Source of the DNA: Spirochaetales bacterium
GTDB lineage: Bacteria; Spirochaetota; Spirochaetia; JABMQR01
Assembly (NCBI GenBank): GCA_023139255.1
Contig: JAGLNY010000257.1
Span: forward strand, 1-9,459
Direction: 5' to 3'
DNA: 9,459 nt
This document shows, piece after piece, positions 1-6,038 of this stretch (positions within the stretch are counted from its first letter, which is position 1; every line of letters starts with the position of its first letter). The notes under the pieces are model-generated. The model did not search any database and was not told the DNA's origin. It saw nothing but the letters and a program-made list of their open reading frames with translations. The translations under genes were made by a program, and so were the position numbers.

Positions 1-854
1 CGTTGCGGATAATATTTCAACTGAACCCGTCCCATAGCGGAACAGGTTTGATTCATACGGTGCTTCGCTCCGCCCAGGGGTATGCCGGCAAAATTGTTGA
101 GCGATTTATCATAAATCTGTTTGTCTGCAGGATTGAAATTGCTGGATAATCCGGTACGTTCATAGTGTCCATAGGCAATGCATCTCTCGTAGAGCATACG
201 ATTATCGGTCACCATCATGCCGGCTTCTCCTATTGCGAAACTTTTACCACTCATCAGGCTCATTGCACCAATATCACCAAATGTACCGACTTTCCGGCCT
301 TTATAGAGAGTTCCCTGCGCATGTGAAACATCTTCGAGCACCTTCACATTGTGTTTCCGGGCAATCGCCATGATCGCATCCATATCACACGGATACCCTG
401 CGTAATGTACAGCAACAATAAGTCTGGTCTTCGGACCTATGCGATGTTCGATGTCATCCGGATCAATGCAAAGTGTATCCGGGTTGATATCCGCAAAATT
501 AACAGCTGCCCCAAGCTGCAATGCCGGAGTCGCACTTGCCCAATACGTCATACTCGGACATATGATTTCGTCGCCGGCCCCAACTCCGCAAGCCCACATT
601 GAAGCCAGAATGGCGGCGGTACCATTGCAGTAGCCAAGAGCATATTCGCTTCCCATCCACTCAGTAAATTCAACTTCGAATTTTTTTGTGATATCGGTAC
701 TGGACATCGCACCGGCGCGCATCACATCAAGTACAGCCTGTTCATCTTCTCCGATAACAATAGGCCAATGAAAAAGGTCTTTGTAATTATCAGTTTCCGG
801 GGCACTCTTTGGTCCTCCAAAGATTGCCAGTTGTTGTTTAAAAACATTCTGCAT
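1..854 (-). CDS. DegT/DnrJ/EryC1/StrS-family PLP aminotransferase (partial, C-terminus off the left edge)
   Basis: About 284 residues are visible, read from an ATG at 854; the reading frame is still open at position 1. The family transfers an amino group, usually from glutamate or glutamine, to a keto-sugar or keto-cyclitol with PLP. Visible marks are the N-terminal phosphate-binding stretch around CNGTAA (residues 76-81), HYAGYPCDMD (150-159), the PLP-ring Asp in EDVSHAQG (D175), and the Schiff-base lysine in SGKSFAIGEAGM (K204). HRMNQTCSAMGRVQL near the left edge matches the family's 'RMs..qAAig..QL' segment. A Shine-Dalgarno GAGGGAG lies about 9 nt before the start. It follows the upstream oxidoreductase after 14 bp, so the two should be co-transcribed from the sigma-54 promoter. 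A dehydrogenase/aminotransferase pair suggests amination of an oxidised sugar or cyclitol (inference). Family assignment is firm; the substrate is unknown. Confidence 0.93.
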   Translation of the reverse strand, partial: MQNVFKQQLAIFGGPKSAPETDNYKDLFHWPIVIGEDEQAVLDVMRAGAMSSTDITKKFEVEFTEWMGSEYALGYCNGTAAILASMWACGVGAGDEIICPSMTYWASATPALQLGAAVNFADINPDTLCIDPDDIEHRIGPKTRLIVAVHYAGYPCDMDAIMAIARKHNVKVLEDVSHAQGTLYKGRKVGTFGDIGAMSLMSGKSFAIGEAGMMVTDNRMLYERCIAYGHYERTGLSSNFNPADKQIYDKSLNNFAGIPLGGAKHRMNQTCSAMGRVQLKYYPQ

Positions 855-868
855 AGTTCTTGTCTCCC

Positions 869-1789
869 TCATATACTTACATGTTTATTGGTTTCGCGGC
901 TTTCATTAGCCGCCTCGATAATACGAATAACTTCCAGCATCTGATTATCAGGAATATCTGAACGACCTTCCGGCAGGCTGCGAAGGATCGCCTCAAGTAA
1001 GCTGGCATAATACGGGCGGGTATTGGCATAAATATCAATTGGCTGGAAATTCTTTTCCCTATGCAGCGTTATGCCGAATTGAGAATGCGCATTTCGTAAG
1101 CCGCGGATGGTGCCTACTCTCCCATCTTCCCATTCACAAACAAGTAGATCGTTGTTCCTGTTCTTTGCAACCTGCACCTGTTTACAACCTGCACCCATCA
1201 CCGTTACCAGCATCTCTACGGTATGAATCCCATACCAATAGAAGCCGGGTAAGGGAGGCATGATTTCCATAGGACCAAATGTGTCGCATCCGACTATCGA
1301 TCCGGATTCCTCATTACCGGCTCCATTACCGGTCAACGCGGCCTGAAGGTTGTCTGCATACCGTAAAGATGAGCAGCTCATCACAGGGATTGCAGAGTTA
1401 TGTGCCAATTCCAGAATATCCTTTGCATCCTGCAGATTTGCAGTAAAAGGTTTGTCGATGAAGGTAGGTTTGCCGTATTTGGCAATCCGTTGAAACATAT
1501 CTTTATGTTTACGGCCATCAATGGTTTCGATAAACACCAGATCACAATACTCGGCCACCGCTTCCGGACTTTCGAGAATCTTCACATCGTACTCATCCCG
1601 TAATGTATTCGTAAAACCTTCCACTCGTGAGATGCTCATTTCAAAATCAATCGATCCGCCCGGATAGGCAGCAACCACTTGTCCTCCCGGGATATGATTC
1701 GGGTCATTCGGATCGTTTAATAATTTTGCAAAAGCCTCAACATGTGAGGTATCAAGCCCGATCATGCCAATTTTATGAGTTTTGCTCAT
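869..1789 (-). CDS. Gfo/Idh/MocA-family oxidoreductase (GLDTSH subgroup)
   Basis: A complete 306-residue protein. The family uses NAD(P) to oxidise or reduce sugars and cyclitols in the cytoplasm. The N-terminal Rossmann fold begins KIGMIGLDTSH (residues 6-16), where GLDTSH replaces the usual GxGxxG. The cofactor-side strand is CDLVFIET (82-89), and IDKPF (111-115) is the family's EKP signature with Asp for Glu. A C-terminal alpha/beta half follows. The start at 1789 is supported by AAAGGAG at 1798-1804, 8 nt upstream. It is the first gene of its operon, about 59 nt downstream of the predicted sigma-54 start point, and the aminotransferase follows after 14 bp. The atypical glycine motif may mean altered cofactor use, or a relaxed role in this subgroup. 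Family assignment is sure; the substrate is unknown. Confidence 0.92.
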   Translation of the reverse strand: MSKTHKIGMIGLDTSHVEAFAKLLNDPNDPNHIPGGQVVAAYPGGSIDFEMSISRVEGFTNTLRDEYDVKILESPEAVAEYCDLVFIETIDGRKHKDMFQRIAKYGKPTFIDKPFTANLQDAKDILELAHNSAIPVMSCSSLRYADNLQAALTGNGAGNEESGSIVGCDTFGPMEIMPPLPGFYWYGIHTVEMLVTVMGAGCKQVQVAKNRNNDLLVCEWEDGRVGTIRGLRNAHSQFGITLHREKNFQPIDIYANTRPYYASLLEAILRSLPEGRSDIPDNQMLEVIRIIEAANESRETNKHVSI

Positions 1790-1858
1790 TTGATTTTCTC
1801 CTTTGAATATGTTTTGCAGATGTCCACTTCTTCGCCGTTTTTTCTCTGTTTGTTATAC

Positions 1859-1874
1859 AGCAAATACCGTGCCA
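1859..1874 (-). promoter_or_regulatory. Sigma-54 (-24/-12) promoter of the oxidoreductase/aminotransferase operon
   Basis: On the minus strand this reads TGGCACGGTATTTGCT, a full match to TGGCACG-N4-TTGCW with the invariant GG and GC 12 bp apart. The GC lies at 1861-1860, so transcription should start near 1848 and leave a leader of about 59 nt before the ATG at 1789. A sigma-54 activator gene lies 2.7 kb away on the plus strand. Confidence 0.9.
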
Positions 1875-1967
1875 TTATAGATAAGCTGCTTATAACGTGT
1901 ATTATGAAGTTCCTGCCTCTATTGAAGCTTGAAACTAACAATTCACCACTGATATTTTTTTGACACA

Positions 1968-1983
1968 TGGCAAAATTTTGACA
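1968..1983. promoter_or_regulatory. Putative upstream activating sequence (activator binding palindrome)
   Basis: The site is TGGCAA-AATT-TTGACA, an inverted repeat with one mismatch between its arms. It has the same architecture as the 16-bp palindrome at 4450-4465 in front of the activator gene. Its centre lies near -127 relative to the predicted sigma-54 start, a normal distance for an enhancer site. A further TTTTGACAC half-site sits at 1958-1966, 18 bp away from the matching half of this palindrome. That the activator binds here is inference from the shared motif and placement. Confidence 0.65.
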
Positions 1984-2066
1984 CCGACAGCACCCTGGTC
2001 AGACCTTTTTACAAGTTAAAGTTCTCCCAACAGCAGGTTGAACAAGCCAAAATCGAACAAAATTAA

Positions 2067-2149
2067 GCGATAAGTAGATAATTTCTACACTTATCGCAAA
2101 ATATATTAATTTTTCCTTGCGATAACTTGCTTTTTTGTAGAGATATCGC
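2067..2149. repeat. Two 31-nt palindromic units with GCGATA...TATCGC ends
   Basis: Unit 1 is 2067-2097 and unit 2 is 2119-2149. They have the same length and their starts are 52 bp apart. Unit 1 can fold into a stem of about 12 pairs: GCGATAA (2067-2073) with TTATCGC (2091-2097), and GTAGA (2074-2078) with TCTAC (2084-2088), a two-base bulge and a 5-nt loop. In unit 2 the outer TTGCGATA (2117-2124) pairs with TATCGCAA (2144-2151). The arms also pair across units: TTATCGCAA (2091-2099) with TTGCGATAA (2117-2125). Read on the minus strand, unit 1 is followed by TTAATTTTG, so it could terminate the ATPase/AbiEii transcript. Alternatives are an operator or a REP-like element. The cores of the two units are poorly conserved; only the ends and the size are kept. 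Confidence 0.7.
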
Positions 2150-2185
2150 AAAGATCTTTCTGTCTTTCAGGTTAAACCACGGTAA

Positions 2186-2611
2186 CTACTTTCCGTTAGA
2201 AAGTATTGCTTGAAAAGAGTCCATGTTCAACATTTTTGCATCATCAGGATGTTCAAGAAATGGTTTAACATCTTTTACAAGCATTGATGCATCCAACTGC
2301 TTTACACGGGTTAAACAGATATTTTTCCAATCATTTGCAGAGTATGCATCTTTGCCTTGTGTTTGAACTAATGCGTTATGAAGCTGAATCAGGTTTGGTT
2401 CTACTTTAGGGCGCCTACCGCAATACCATAACAAATCATACCAGTCCCGTCCTTTGGGATAGCCTCTTGTTATTAGAGCGTGAATTTTTCCGGCCATCAA
2501 AGAGGGGAGATCATACAATTTTAAAGCGAGAAGCCTATGTCGGGTAATAATCTGACTCTGGCAAATTGAACCGGCTGGAGGATTTGTATCTATCTCCAGC
2601 TCCAGGATCAT
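2186..2611 (-). pseudogene. AbiEii-type nucleotidyltransferase, C-terminal half only
   Basis: The 141 residues match the C-terminal domain of AbiEii/DUF1814 proteins. The marks are LELEIDTNPP near the N-terminus, LPSLMAGKIHALITRGYPKG and RDWYDLLWY in the middle, and VKDVKPFLEHPD towards the end. Full-length relatives are roughly 270-300 residues and begin with the nucleotidyltransferase core that carries the catalytic motifs; that half is absent here. The frame upstream of the ATG at 2611 stays open for only six codons (ILGYYG) before a stop, and only 55 bp separate it from the ATPase stop codon. There is no clear Shine-Dalgarno before 2611. In the AbiE toxin-antitoxin/phage-exclusion system this protein is the toxin and pairs with AbiEi; no AbiEi is visible. 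I read it as a decayed toxin remnant, but expression as a free C-terminal domain cannot be excluded. Confidence 0.75.
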
Positions 2612-2666
2612 CCCGTAGTAACCCAGTATTTATTCATTTTTGTAAACAATATTTTCTTTAATCTTT

Positions 2667-4112
2667 CTAAAGGGTTTTTCCGCCTTGGCTGGTCAGAAGA
2701 TCAGCAAATGGGATAATTTGCCCAAAGAAGTCTGACTGAACAACCGATTGCGCTAATTCACCTTCGTAGATAAGTACAGGCCTGATTGATAGAATTCCCG
2801 GTATTGAAAGAGCTTTGATTTTTTGTGAGACTTCTTCTATTACAGAATGAGTGATTTTTTTCCTGAATTTTATTTCACATGGGTAGATTGAATATTTAGT
2901 CTGAATCAACAAATCAATCTGGCATCCGGGATGTTGTTTGGTTTTTCTCTGATAGTATGGGGACGCGCTAAGCAGAGAAGCCGAAGAGATATTTAGTTGA
3001 CGAATTATATTTTTTCTGTTATTTAAAACCAGATTTTCAAACTGAAGTCCTATTACAGTTTCCCAGTTTAATATGTTAACCAGCTCTGTGTCATCAAACA
3101 AGCCGGAATTTATTTTCTCTCTTAATGGCTCAATATATTTTAAGTAAAAGCGTAAATAATTGTCTTTCAATCTGAATTTTACCAATTTTGAAGCATTTCC
3201 TGTGATGGGCGAATAAGAGGTGTCCTTAGCTAAAAAACCGGAAACCACAAGATCCTCCAGGTATTTACTGATATTTCCGCTTTTCTTTAAAGTCGCTAAG
3301 TTGATAATTTCAGAAAAAGTTTTTGCCCCGTTCACAAGTGATAATATGATTTTCTTATAGCTTTTTGCTTTTCGTTTGAAAATATCATTAAAAATTCTTT
3401 CAAATTCATGAAATAAAAACCCTTCTTTTGAAAAGCAAATATTTTTGATATTTTTTTCTGCAGGCAAATTTATATCTATTTCTTCCAGATACCTGGGAAC
3501 TCCTCCTGTTATAGAGAGCAGTTTAAGTTTTTCCATTGAAGAAATTCTGTTCTTTTTTTCTTGCCAGAATTGATTGCAGTGAAAAAGAGATAGTTCCATT
3601 GGCATCAATTCTAATGAGATACGCCCCATAAAACCAGTATTGTTTAAAATGTTTTCATCTATCCATGATGTTACCGAACCGCAGACGATCAGTATTAAAT
3701 TAGAAAAATGTTTAAACTTTGTATCCCAGGCAATCTTCAACCAACCTGGAAAGTTTTTTTCTCCTGAAGCCATCCATGAAATTTCATCAAGCAGAATTAC
3801 TGTGCGTTCATTTTGATTCAAACCCATAACAAGAAATGAAAAAATTTGCTCCCATGTTTCTGGTTGAAAATGTGGTATTTCTGTCTTCTCACATAGTTGT
3901 TCAACAAATCCAGCCATCTGCACGTTGTTTTTCGCATATTCTCCTGGAGGCAGGCCTTGAAACTCAAGAAAACGATCTGCTTTTGCAGCAAATTTCTGAA
4001 TAAGAGTACTTTTCCCAATTCGCCTTCGTCCTCGACATACAACAAATGACGCTGTGGATTTATTCCATAAACTTTCTAATAAAGATAATTCACGCTCTCG
4101 CCCGGTAAACAA
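2667..4112 (-). CDS. Archaeal-type AAA ATPase with DUF234-like nuclease-fold C-terminus
   Basis: A 481-residue protein starting at a TTG. The first residues, FTGRERELSLLESLW, fit the family's conserved 'F.GRe.El..L' opening. Walker A is GRRRIGKST (residues 28-36), Walker B is ILLDE (106-110), and CGSVTSW in the 160s fits the sensor-1 region. A winged-helix-like part follows around NGAKTFSEIINLATL and KYLEDLVVSGFLAK. The tail carries PGCQIDLL and YPCEIKF, giving the D...ExK pattern of a PD-(D/E)XK-like fold (DUF234). Relatives are common in archaea and anaerobic bacteria as accessory genes; the function is unknown, with defence or mobile-element roles often suspected. The gene looks more AT-rich than the metabolic genes around it and sits beside an AbiEii remnant, which fits horizontal gain. 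The domain calls are good; the biological role is open. Confidence 0.9.
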   Translation of the reverse strand: MFTGRERELSLLESLWNKSTASFVVCRGRRRIGKSTLIQKFAAKADRFLEFQGLPPGEYAKNNVQMAGFVEQLCEKTEIPHFQPETWEQIFSFLVMGLNQNERTVILLDEISWMASGEKNFPGWLKIAWDTKFKHFSNLILIVCGSVTSWIDENILNNTGFMGRISLELMPMELSLFHCNQFWQEKKNRISSMEKLKLLSITGGVPRYLEEIDINLPAEKNIKNICFSKEGFLFHEFERIFNDIFKRKAKSYKKIILSLVNGAKTFSEIINLATLKKSGNISKYLEDLVVSGFLAKDTSYSPITGNASKLVKFRLKDNYLRFYLKYIEPLREKINSGLFDDTELVNILNWETVIGLQFENLVLNNRKNIIRQLNISSASLLSASPYYQRKTKQHPGCQIDLLIQTKYSIYPCEIKFRKKITHSVIEEVSQKIKALSIPGILSIRPVLIYEGELAQSVVQSDFFGQIIPFADLLTSQGGKTL

Positions 4113-4117
4113 AACTT

Positions 4118-4126
4118 ACCTCCTTT
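4118..4126 (-). promoter_or_regulatory. Strong ribosome binding site that fixes a TTG start for the ATPase
   Basis: On the minus strand it reads AAAGGAGGT, an almost full anti-16S match, 5 nt before TTG at 4112-4110. No ATG lies at the position demanded by the conserved N-terminus, so the TTG is the likely start. Confidence 0.85.
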
Positions 4127-4162
4127 TGTAATTGACCTTGAAAGGGTACAATGCGATAATTC

Positions 4163-4278
4163 TGTCACTAAATTAGCATTATAATGTTTTTGTGTCAAGT
4201 GATTTTTATAAGAGTTATGTCACATAACTAGAGAAACCTATTTTTGTGACATAAAAAGAAATAATATAAAATGTCACA
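4163..4278. repeat. Array of TGTCA boxes with inverted repeats
   Basis: Boxes lie at 4163 (TGTCAC), 4193 (TGTCAA), 4218 (TGTCACA), 4245 (TGTGACA, inverted) and 4272 (TGTCACA), giving steps of 30, 25, 27 and 27 bp. Two near-perfect palindromes stand out. One is GTTATGTCACATAAC at 4214-4228 (7-bp arms, one-base centre). The other is an 11-bp inverted repeat of TTTTGTGACAT (4242-4252) and ATGTCACAAAA (4271-4281), 18 bp apart. The core resembles the half-sites of the palindromes at 1968 and 4450. They could bind the activator or another regulator, or belong to the end of the inserted block. Confidence 0.65.
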
Positions 4279-4281
4279 AAA

Positions 4282-4419
4282 TTCTTTCTGGTTGAGAATC
4301 CTGAAGAAACAATCAAGAAGACAGCCTATCAGCTGGGGTTTTCCGATCCTCTCTACTTCTCCCGGGCATTCAGAAAATATTTCGGCTGCTCACCAACAGC
4401 ATATAGGGAAATTCGCTAA
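4282..4419 (+). pseudogene. Remnant of an AraC-family regulator (C-terminal helix-turn-helix)
   Basis: Forty-five codons in the frame ending at TAA 4417-4419 encode the second helix-turn-helix of an AraC/XylS regulator. Recognisable parts are ENPEETIKKTAYQLGF, SDPLYFSRAFRKYFG and CSPTAYREIR, matching the family pattern 'sIkeIA..lGFsd.syFsr.Fkk.fG.sP..yR'. An in-frame stop at 4267-4269 closes the frame upstream, and the first helix-turn-helix and sensor domain are missing. There is no start codon at a sensible place. Similarity begins right after the 11-bp inverted repeat ending at 4281, which suggests the rest of the gene was lost at a junction there. Confidence 0.85.
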
Positions 4420-4449
4420 ATTATTGCCATACGATAAAACTCTGTCACA

Positions 4450-4465
4450 TGTCAAATACTTGACA
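4450..4465. promoter_or_regulatory. Palindromic operator in front of the sigma-54 activator
   Basis: TGTCAA-ATAC-TTGACA has perfect 6-bp arms and a 4-bp spacer. Its right arm is exactly the -35 hexamer of the activator's sigma-70 promoter. A further TGTCAC at 4443-4448 adjoins it. Its near twin at 1968-1983 lies upstream of the sigma-54 promoter. Binding here would be expected to block transcription of the activator, giving negative autoregulation (inference). Confidence 0.65.
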
Positions 4466-4488
4466 CTTGATTTTGCAAGTTCTATACT
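4460..4488 (+). promoter_or_regulatory. Sigma-70-type promoter of the activator gene
   Basis: TTGACA at 4460-4465 and TATACT at 4483-4488 are separated by exactly 17 bp. This is a consensus -35 with a one-mismatch -10. Transcription would start near 4495, about 67 nt before the ATG at 4562. Confidence 0.8.
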
Positions 4489-4561
4489 TCAACATACTTG
4501 ACTGGACAATTGCTAGAATGGGTTAATAGAAAAAAAGAGCGAATAGAAAGGATTTTAAGCC

Positions 4562-5980
4562 ATGCAGACAATACTTCTCTCCAGCGGATATGCAGAACAA
4601 ACAATTACTACCCTAAGTAAGCATTGGAAAGTGCTTGATATTCCCCAACACGATGAAGCATTAGAGTATCTGAAGAATTGTCCCCGTCTGCCCGATGCAG
4701 TGGCTATCGGATTTGTACCCAGCATCAAAATGAAAGACAACCCTCAATCAGACCATGATTACCCAAGCGAATTACCAGCTCAGGCGATGCTGCAGGAAGT
4801 TTTAAATCTCGACTCCGATCTGCCGGTAATCATCTCAGCAGGAGAGTCGCACCCCCGTGCCATCGTAGAGCTGGTCAAGCAGGGAGCCTTCGGCTACGTA
4901 GTCGAGCCGCGTGACAAAAAAAACCTTGCTGCGCTGGAACAATATAATCAGGAATTGGAGATGGTCTTGAACCAGGCGGTAAAGTGGCGGTTGACAATTC
5001 TGGAAAATCGCCGTTTGAAACAAACACTCGATCAGCAATCGGGCAAGCCGAAACTCATTGCATGCTCGGCTGTGATGAACCGCGTAAAGGAGTTGGTAAC
5101 AAAAGTCGCTTCAACACCGGCAACCGTTCTGGTCTCAGGCGAATCCGGAACAGGAAAAGAGCTTATTGCCAGACTGATTCACAATGAATCGAACCGTGCA
5201 GACAAACCGTTTGTGGCAATAAACTGCGGTGCCATTAGCGAAACACTATTGCCCAGTGAACTATTCGGCCATGTCAAAGGATCGTTTACCGGAGCCGAAT
5301 CACACAACCTGGGCTTGATTCGTCAAGCTGGAGTGGGAACTCTGTTTCTGGATGAAATTGGGGCACTTTCACCGGGTTTTCAGGTCATTTTGTTGAGAGT
5401 ACTGGAAGAACGAATTGCCAGACCCGTCGGAGGGCAGACTGAGTATCCGGTCAAGTGCCGCTTCATTGCCGCAGGCAGCAGTGATCTGGAACAATTGGTT
5501 GAGACCAATAAGTTCCGGGAAGACTTGTATTACAGGCTCTACGTTTTTCACATTGAGATGCCGCCACTACGTCGTCGGCGTGAAGACATCCCGCTGCTGG
5601 CAAACTTTTTTTTGAATCAGATTACACAAGAGTATGATCGAAGCATCGGAGGTTTCGAACCGGCAGCCATGGAACTGTTGGAAAATTATCGTTGGCCCGG
5701 AAATATACGGGAGTTGCGTAATGTCATTGAGCGTGCGGTAGTATTGTGTGAAACCCACCGTATTACACCTATTGATTTCGTGGGATATTTAAAGAGCCGC
5801 AGCATAGCAATGAACATCGGTATAGATCAGAGCTATCAGGAAGCCATGCAGAAATTTGAAAACAAACTCGTTCGGTCCGCTCTGGAACAGTCAAAAGGCA
5901 ATCTTGCCCTTGCTGCAAGAATACTACAGATGAAACGAACCACACTCACCTACAGGATCAAGAGATTGAAAGAAATTTAA
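4562..5980 (+). CDS. Sigma-54-dependent transcriptional activator with degenerate receiver domain
   Basis: A 472-residue NtrC-type enhancer-binding protein. Residues 1-125 look like a response-regulator receiver (SDLPVIISAGESHPRAIVELVKQGAFGYVVEP), but the acidic pair is replaced in ILLSSGY and the phospho-acceptor position in PDAVAIG is Gly. A helical linker follows (126-160). The AAA+ domain has Walker A GESGTGKE (193-200), the sigma-54 contact loop GSFTGA (240-245, with Ser for the usual Ala), Walker B LFLDEI (261-266), the arginine-finger segment FREDLYYRL (318-326) and WPGNIRELRN (378-387). A Fis-type helix-turn-helix ends the protein (about 440-470: KGNLALAARILQMKRTTLTYRIKRL). The ATG at 4562 has AAGGA at 4548-4552. 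It would remodel the sigma-54 polymerase closed complex, most plausibly at the promoter 1859-1874. The missing Asp argues against control by a histidine kinase. Confidence 0.95.
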   Translation: MQTILLSSGYAEQTITTLSKHWKVLDIPQHDEALEYLKNCPRLPDAVAIGFVPSIKMKDNPQSDHDYPSELPAQAMLQEVLNLDSDLPVIISAGESHPRAIVELVKQGAFGYVVEPRDKKNLAALEQYNQELEMVLNQAVKWRLTILENRRLKQTLDQQSGKPKLIACSAVMNRVKELVTKVASTPATVLVSGESGTGKELIARLIHNESNRADKPFVAINCGAISETLLPSELFGHVKGSFTGAESHNLGLIRQAGVGTLFLDEIGALSPGFQVILLRVLEERIARPVGGQTEYPVKCRFIAAGSSDLEQLVETNKFREDLYYRLYVFHIEMPPLRRRREDIPLLANFFLNQITQEYDRSIGGFEPAAMELLENYRWPGNIRELRNVIERAVVLCETHRITPIDFVGYLKSRSIAMNIGIDQSYQEAMQKFENKLVRSALEQSKGNLALAARILQMKRTTLTYRIKRLKEI

Positions 5981-6038
5981 TAGGAATCAATAGTTTCCAA
6001 TACAAACGGTCAGGGCGCAGGGTGGGGTCGGAGCCCTA

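Larger units (their letters stand above)
1790..2185. other. Intergenic regulatory stretch without a credible gene
   Basis: About 400 bases. It holds, from left to right, the leader with its ribosome binding site, the sigma-54 promoter, the palindromic enhancer site, and a pair of hairpin units. Short open frames on both strands run across the promoter and look like chance. No IHF site close to consensus was found between enhancer and promoter. Confidence 0.7.
4127..4561. other. Regulatory and remnant stretch between ATPase and activator
   Basis: About 435 bases without an intact gene, between divergent coding regions. It holds a series of TGTCA boxes (4163-4278), an AraC-family fragment (4282-4419), a palindromic operator, and the sigma-70 promoter and Shine-Dalgarno of the activator. 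A plus-strand open frame at 4271-4501 is out of frame with the AraC fragment and is judged spurious. No sigma-54 promoter facing the ATPase was found. Confidence 0.7.

Noticed and set aside
1786..1968. Minus-strand 60-codon open frame upstream of the oxidoreductase
   Set aside because: It runs across the sigma-54 promoter and the leader, overlaps the oxidoreductase start, has no clear ribosome site and resembles no family.
1977..2065. Short plus-strand open stretch ending in TAA near 2065
   Set aside because: About 30 codons with no start or ribosome site and no family resemblance that I can recognise.
2612..2637. Upstream ATG at 2637 as an alternative start of the AbiEii gene
   Set aside because: It is in a different frame and meets a stop after nine codons, so it does not restore the missing N-terminal domain.
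4187..4198. TTGACA on the minus strand as a -35 box for the ATPase, with a nearby TATAAT
   Set aside because: The TATAAT lies too close (9 bp), and at 17 bp spacing the -10 candidate TAATTT is poor; the hexamer is better explained as one of the TGTCA boxes.
4271..4501. Plus-strand 76-codon open frame beginning in the inverted repeat
   Set aside because: It is out of frame with the AraC fragment, which explains the coding look of this stretch, and it crosses the operator and promoter of the activator.
6012..6037. Possible terminator between the converging activator and deacetylase genes
   Set aside because: AGGGC/GCCCT gives only five pairs around a 16-base loop and no T-run follows on either strand.
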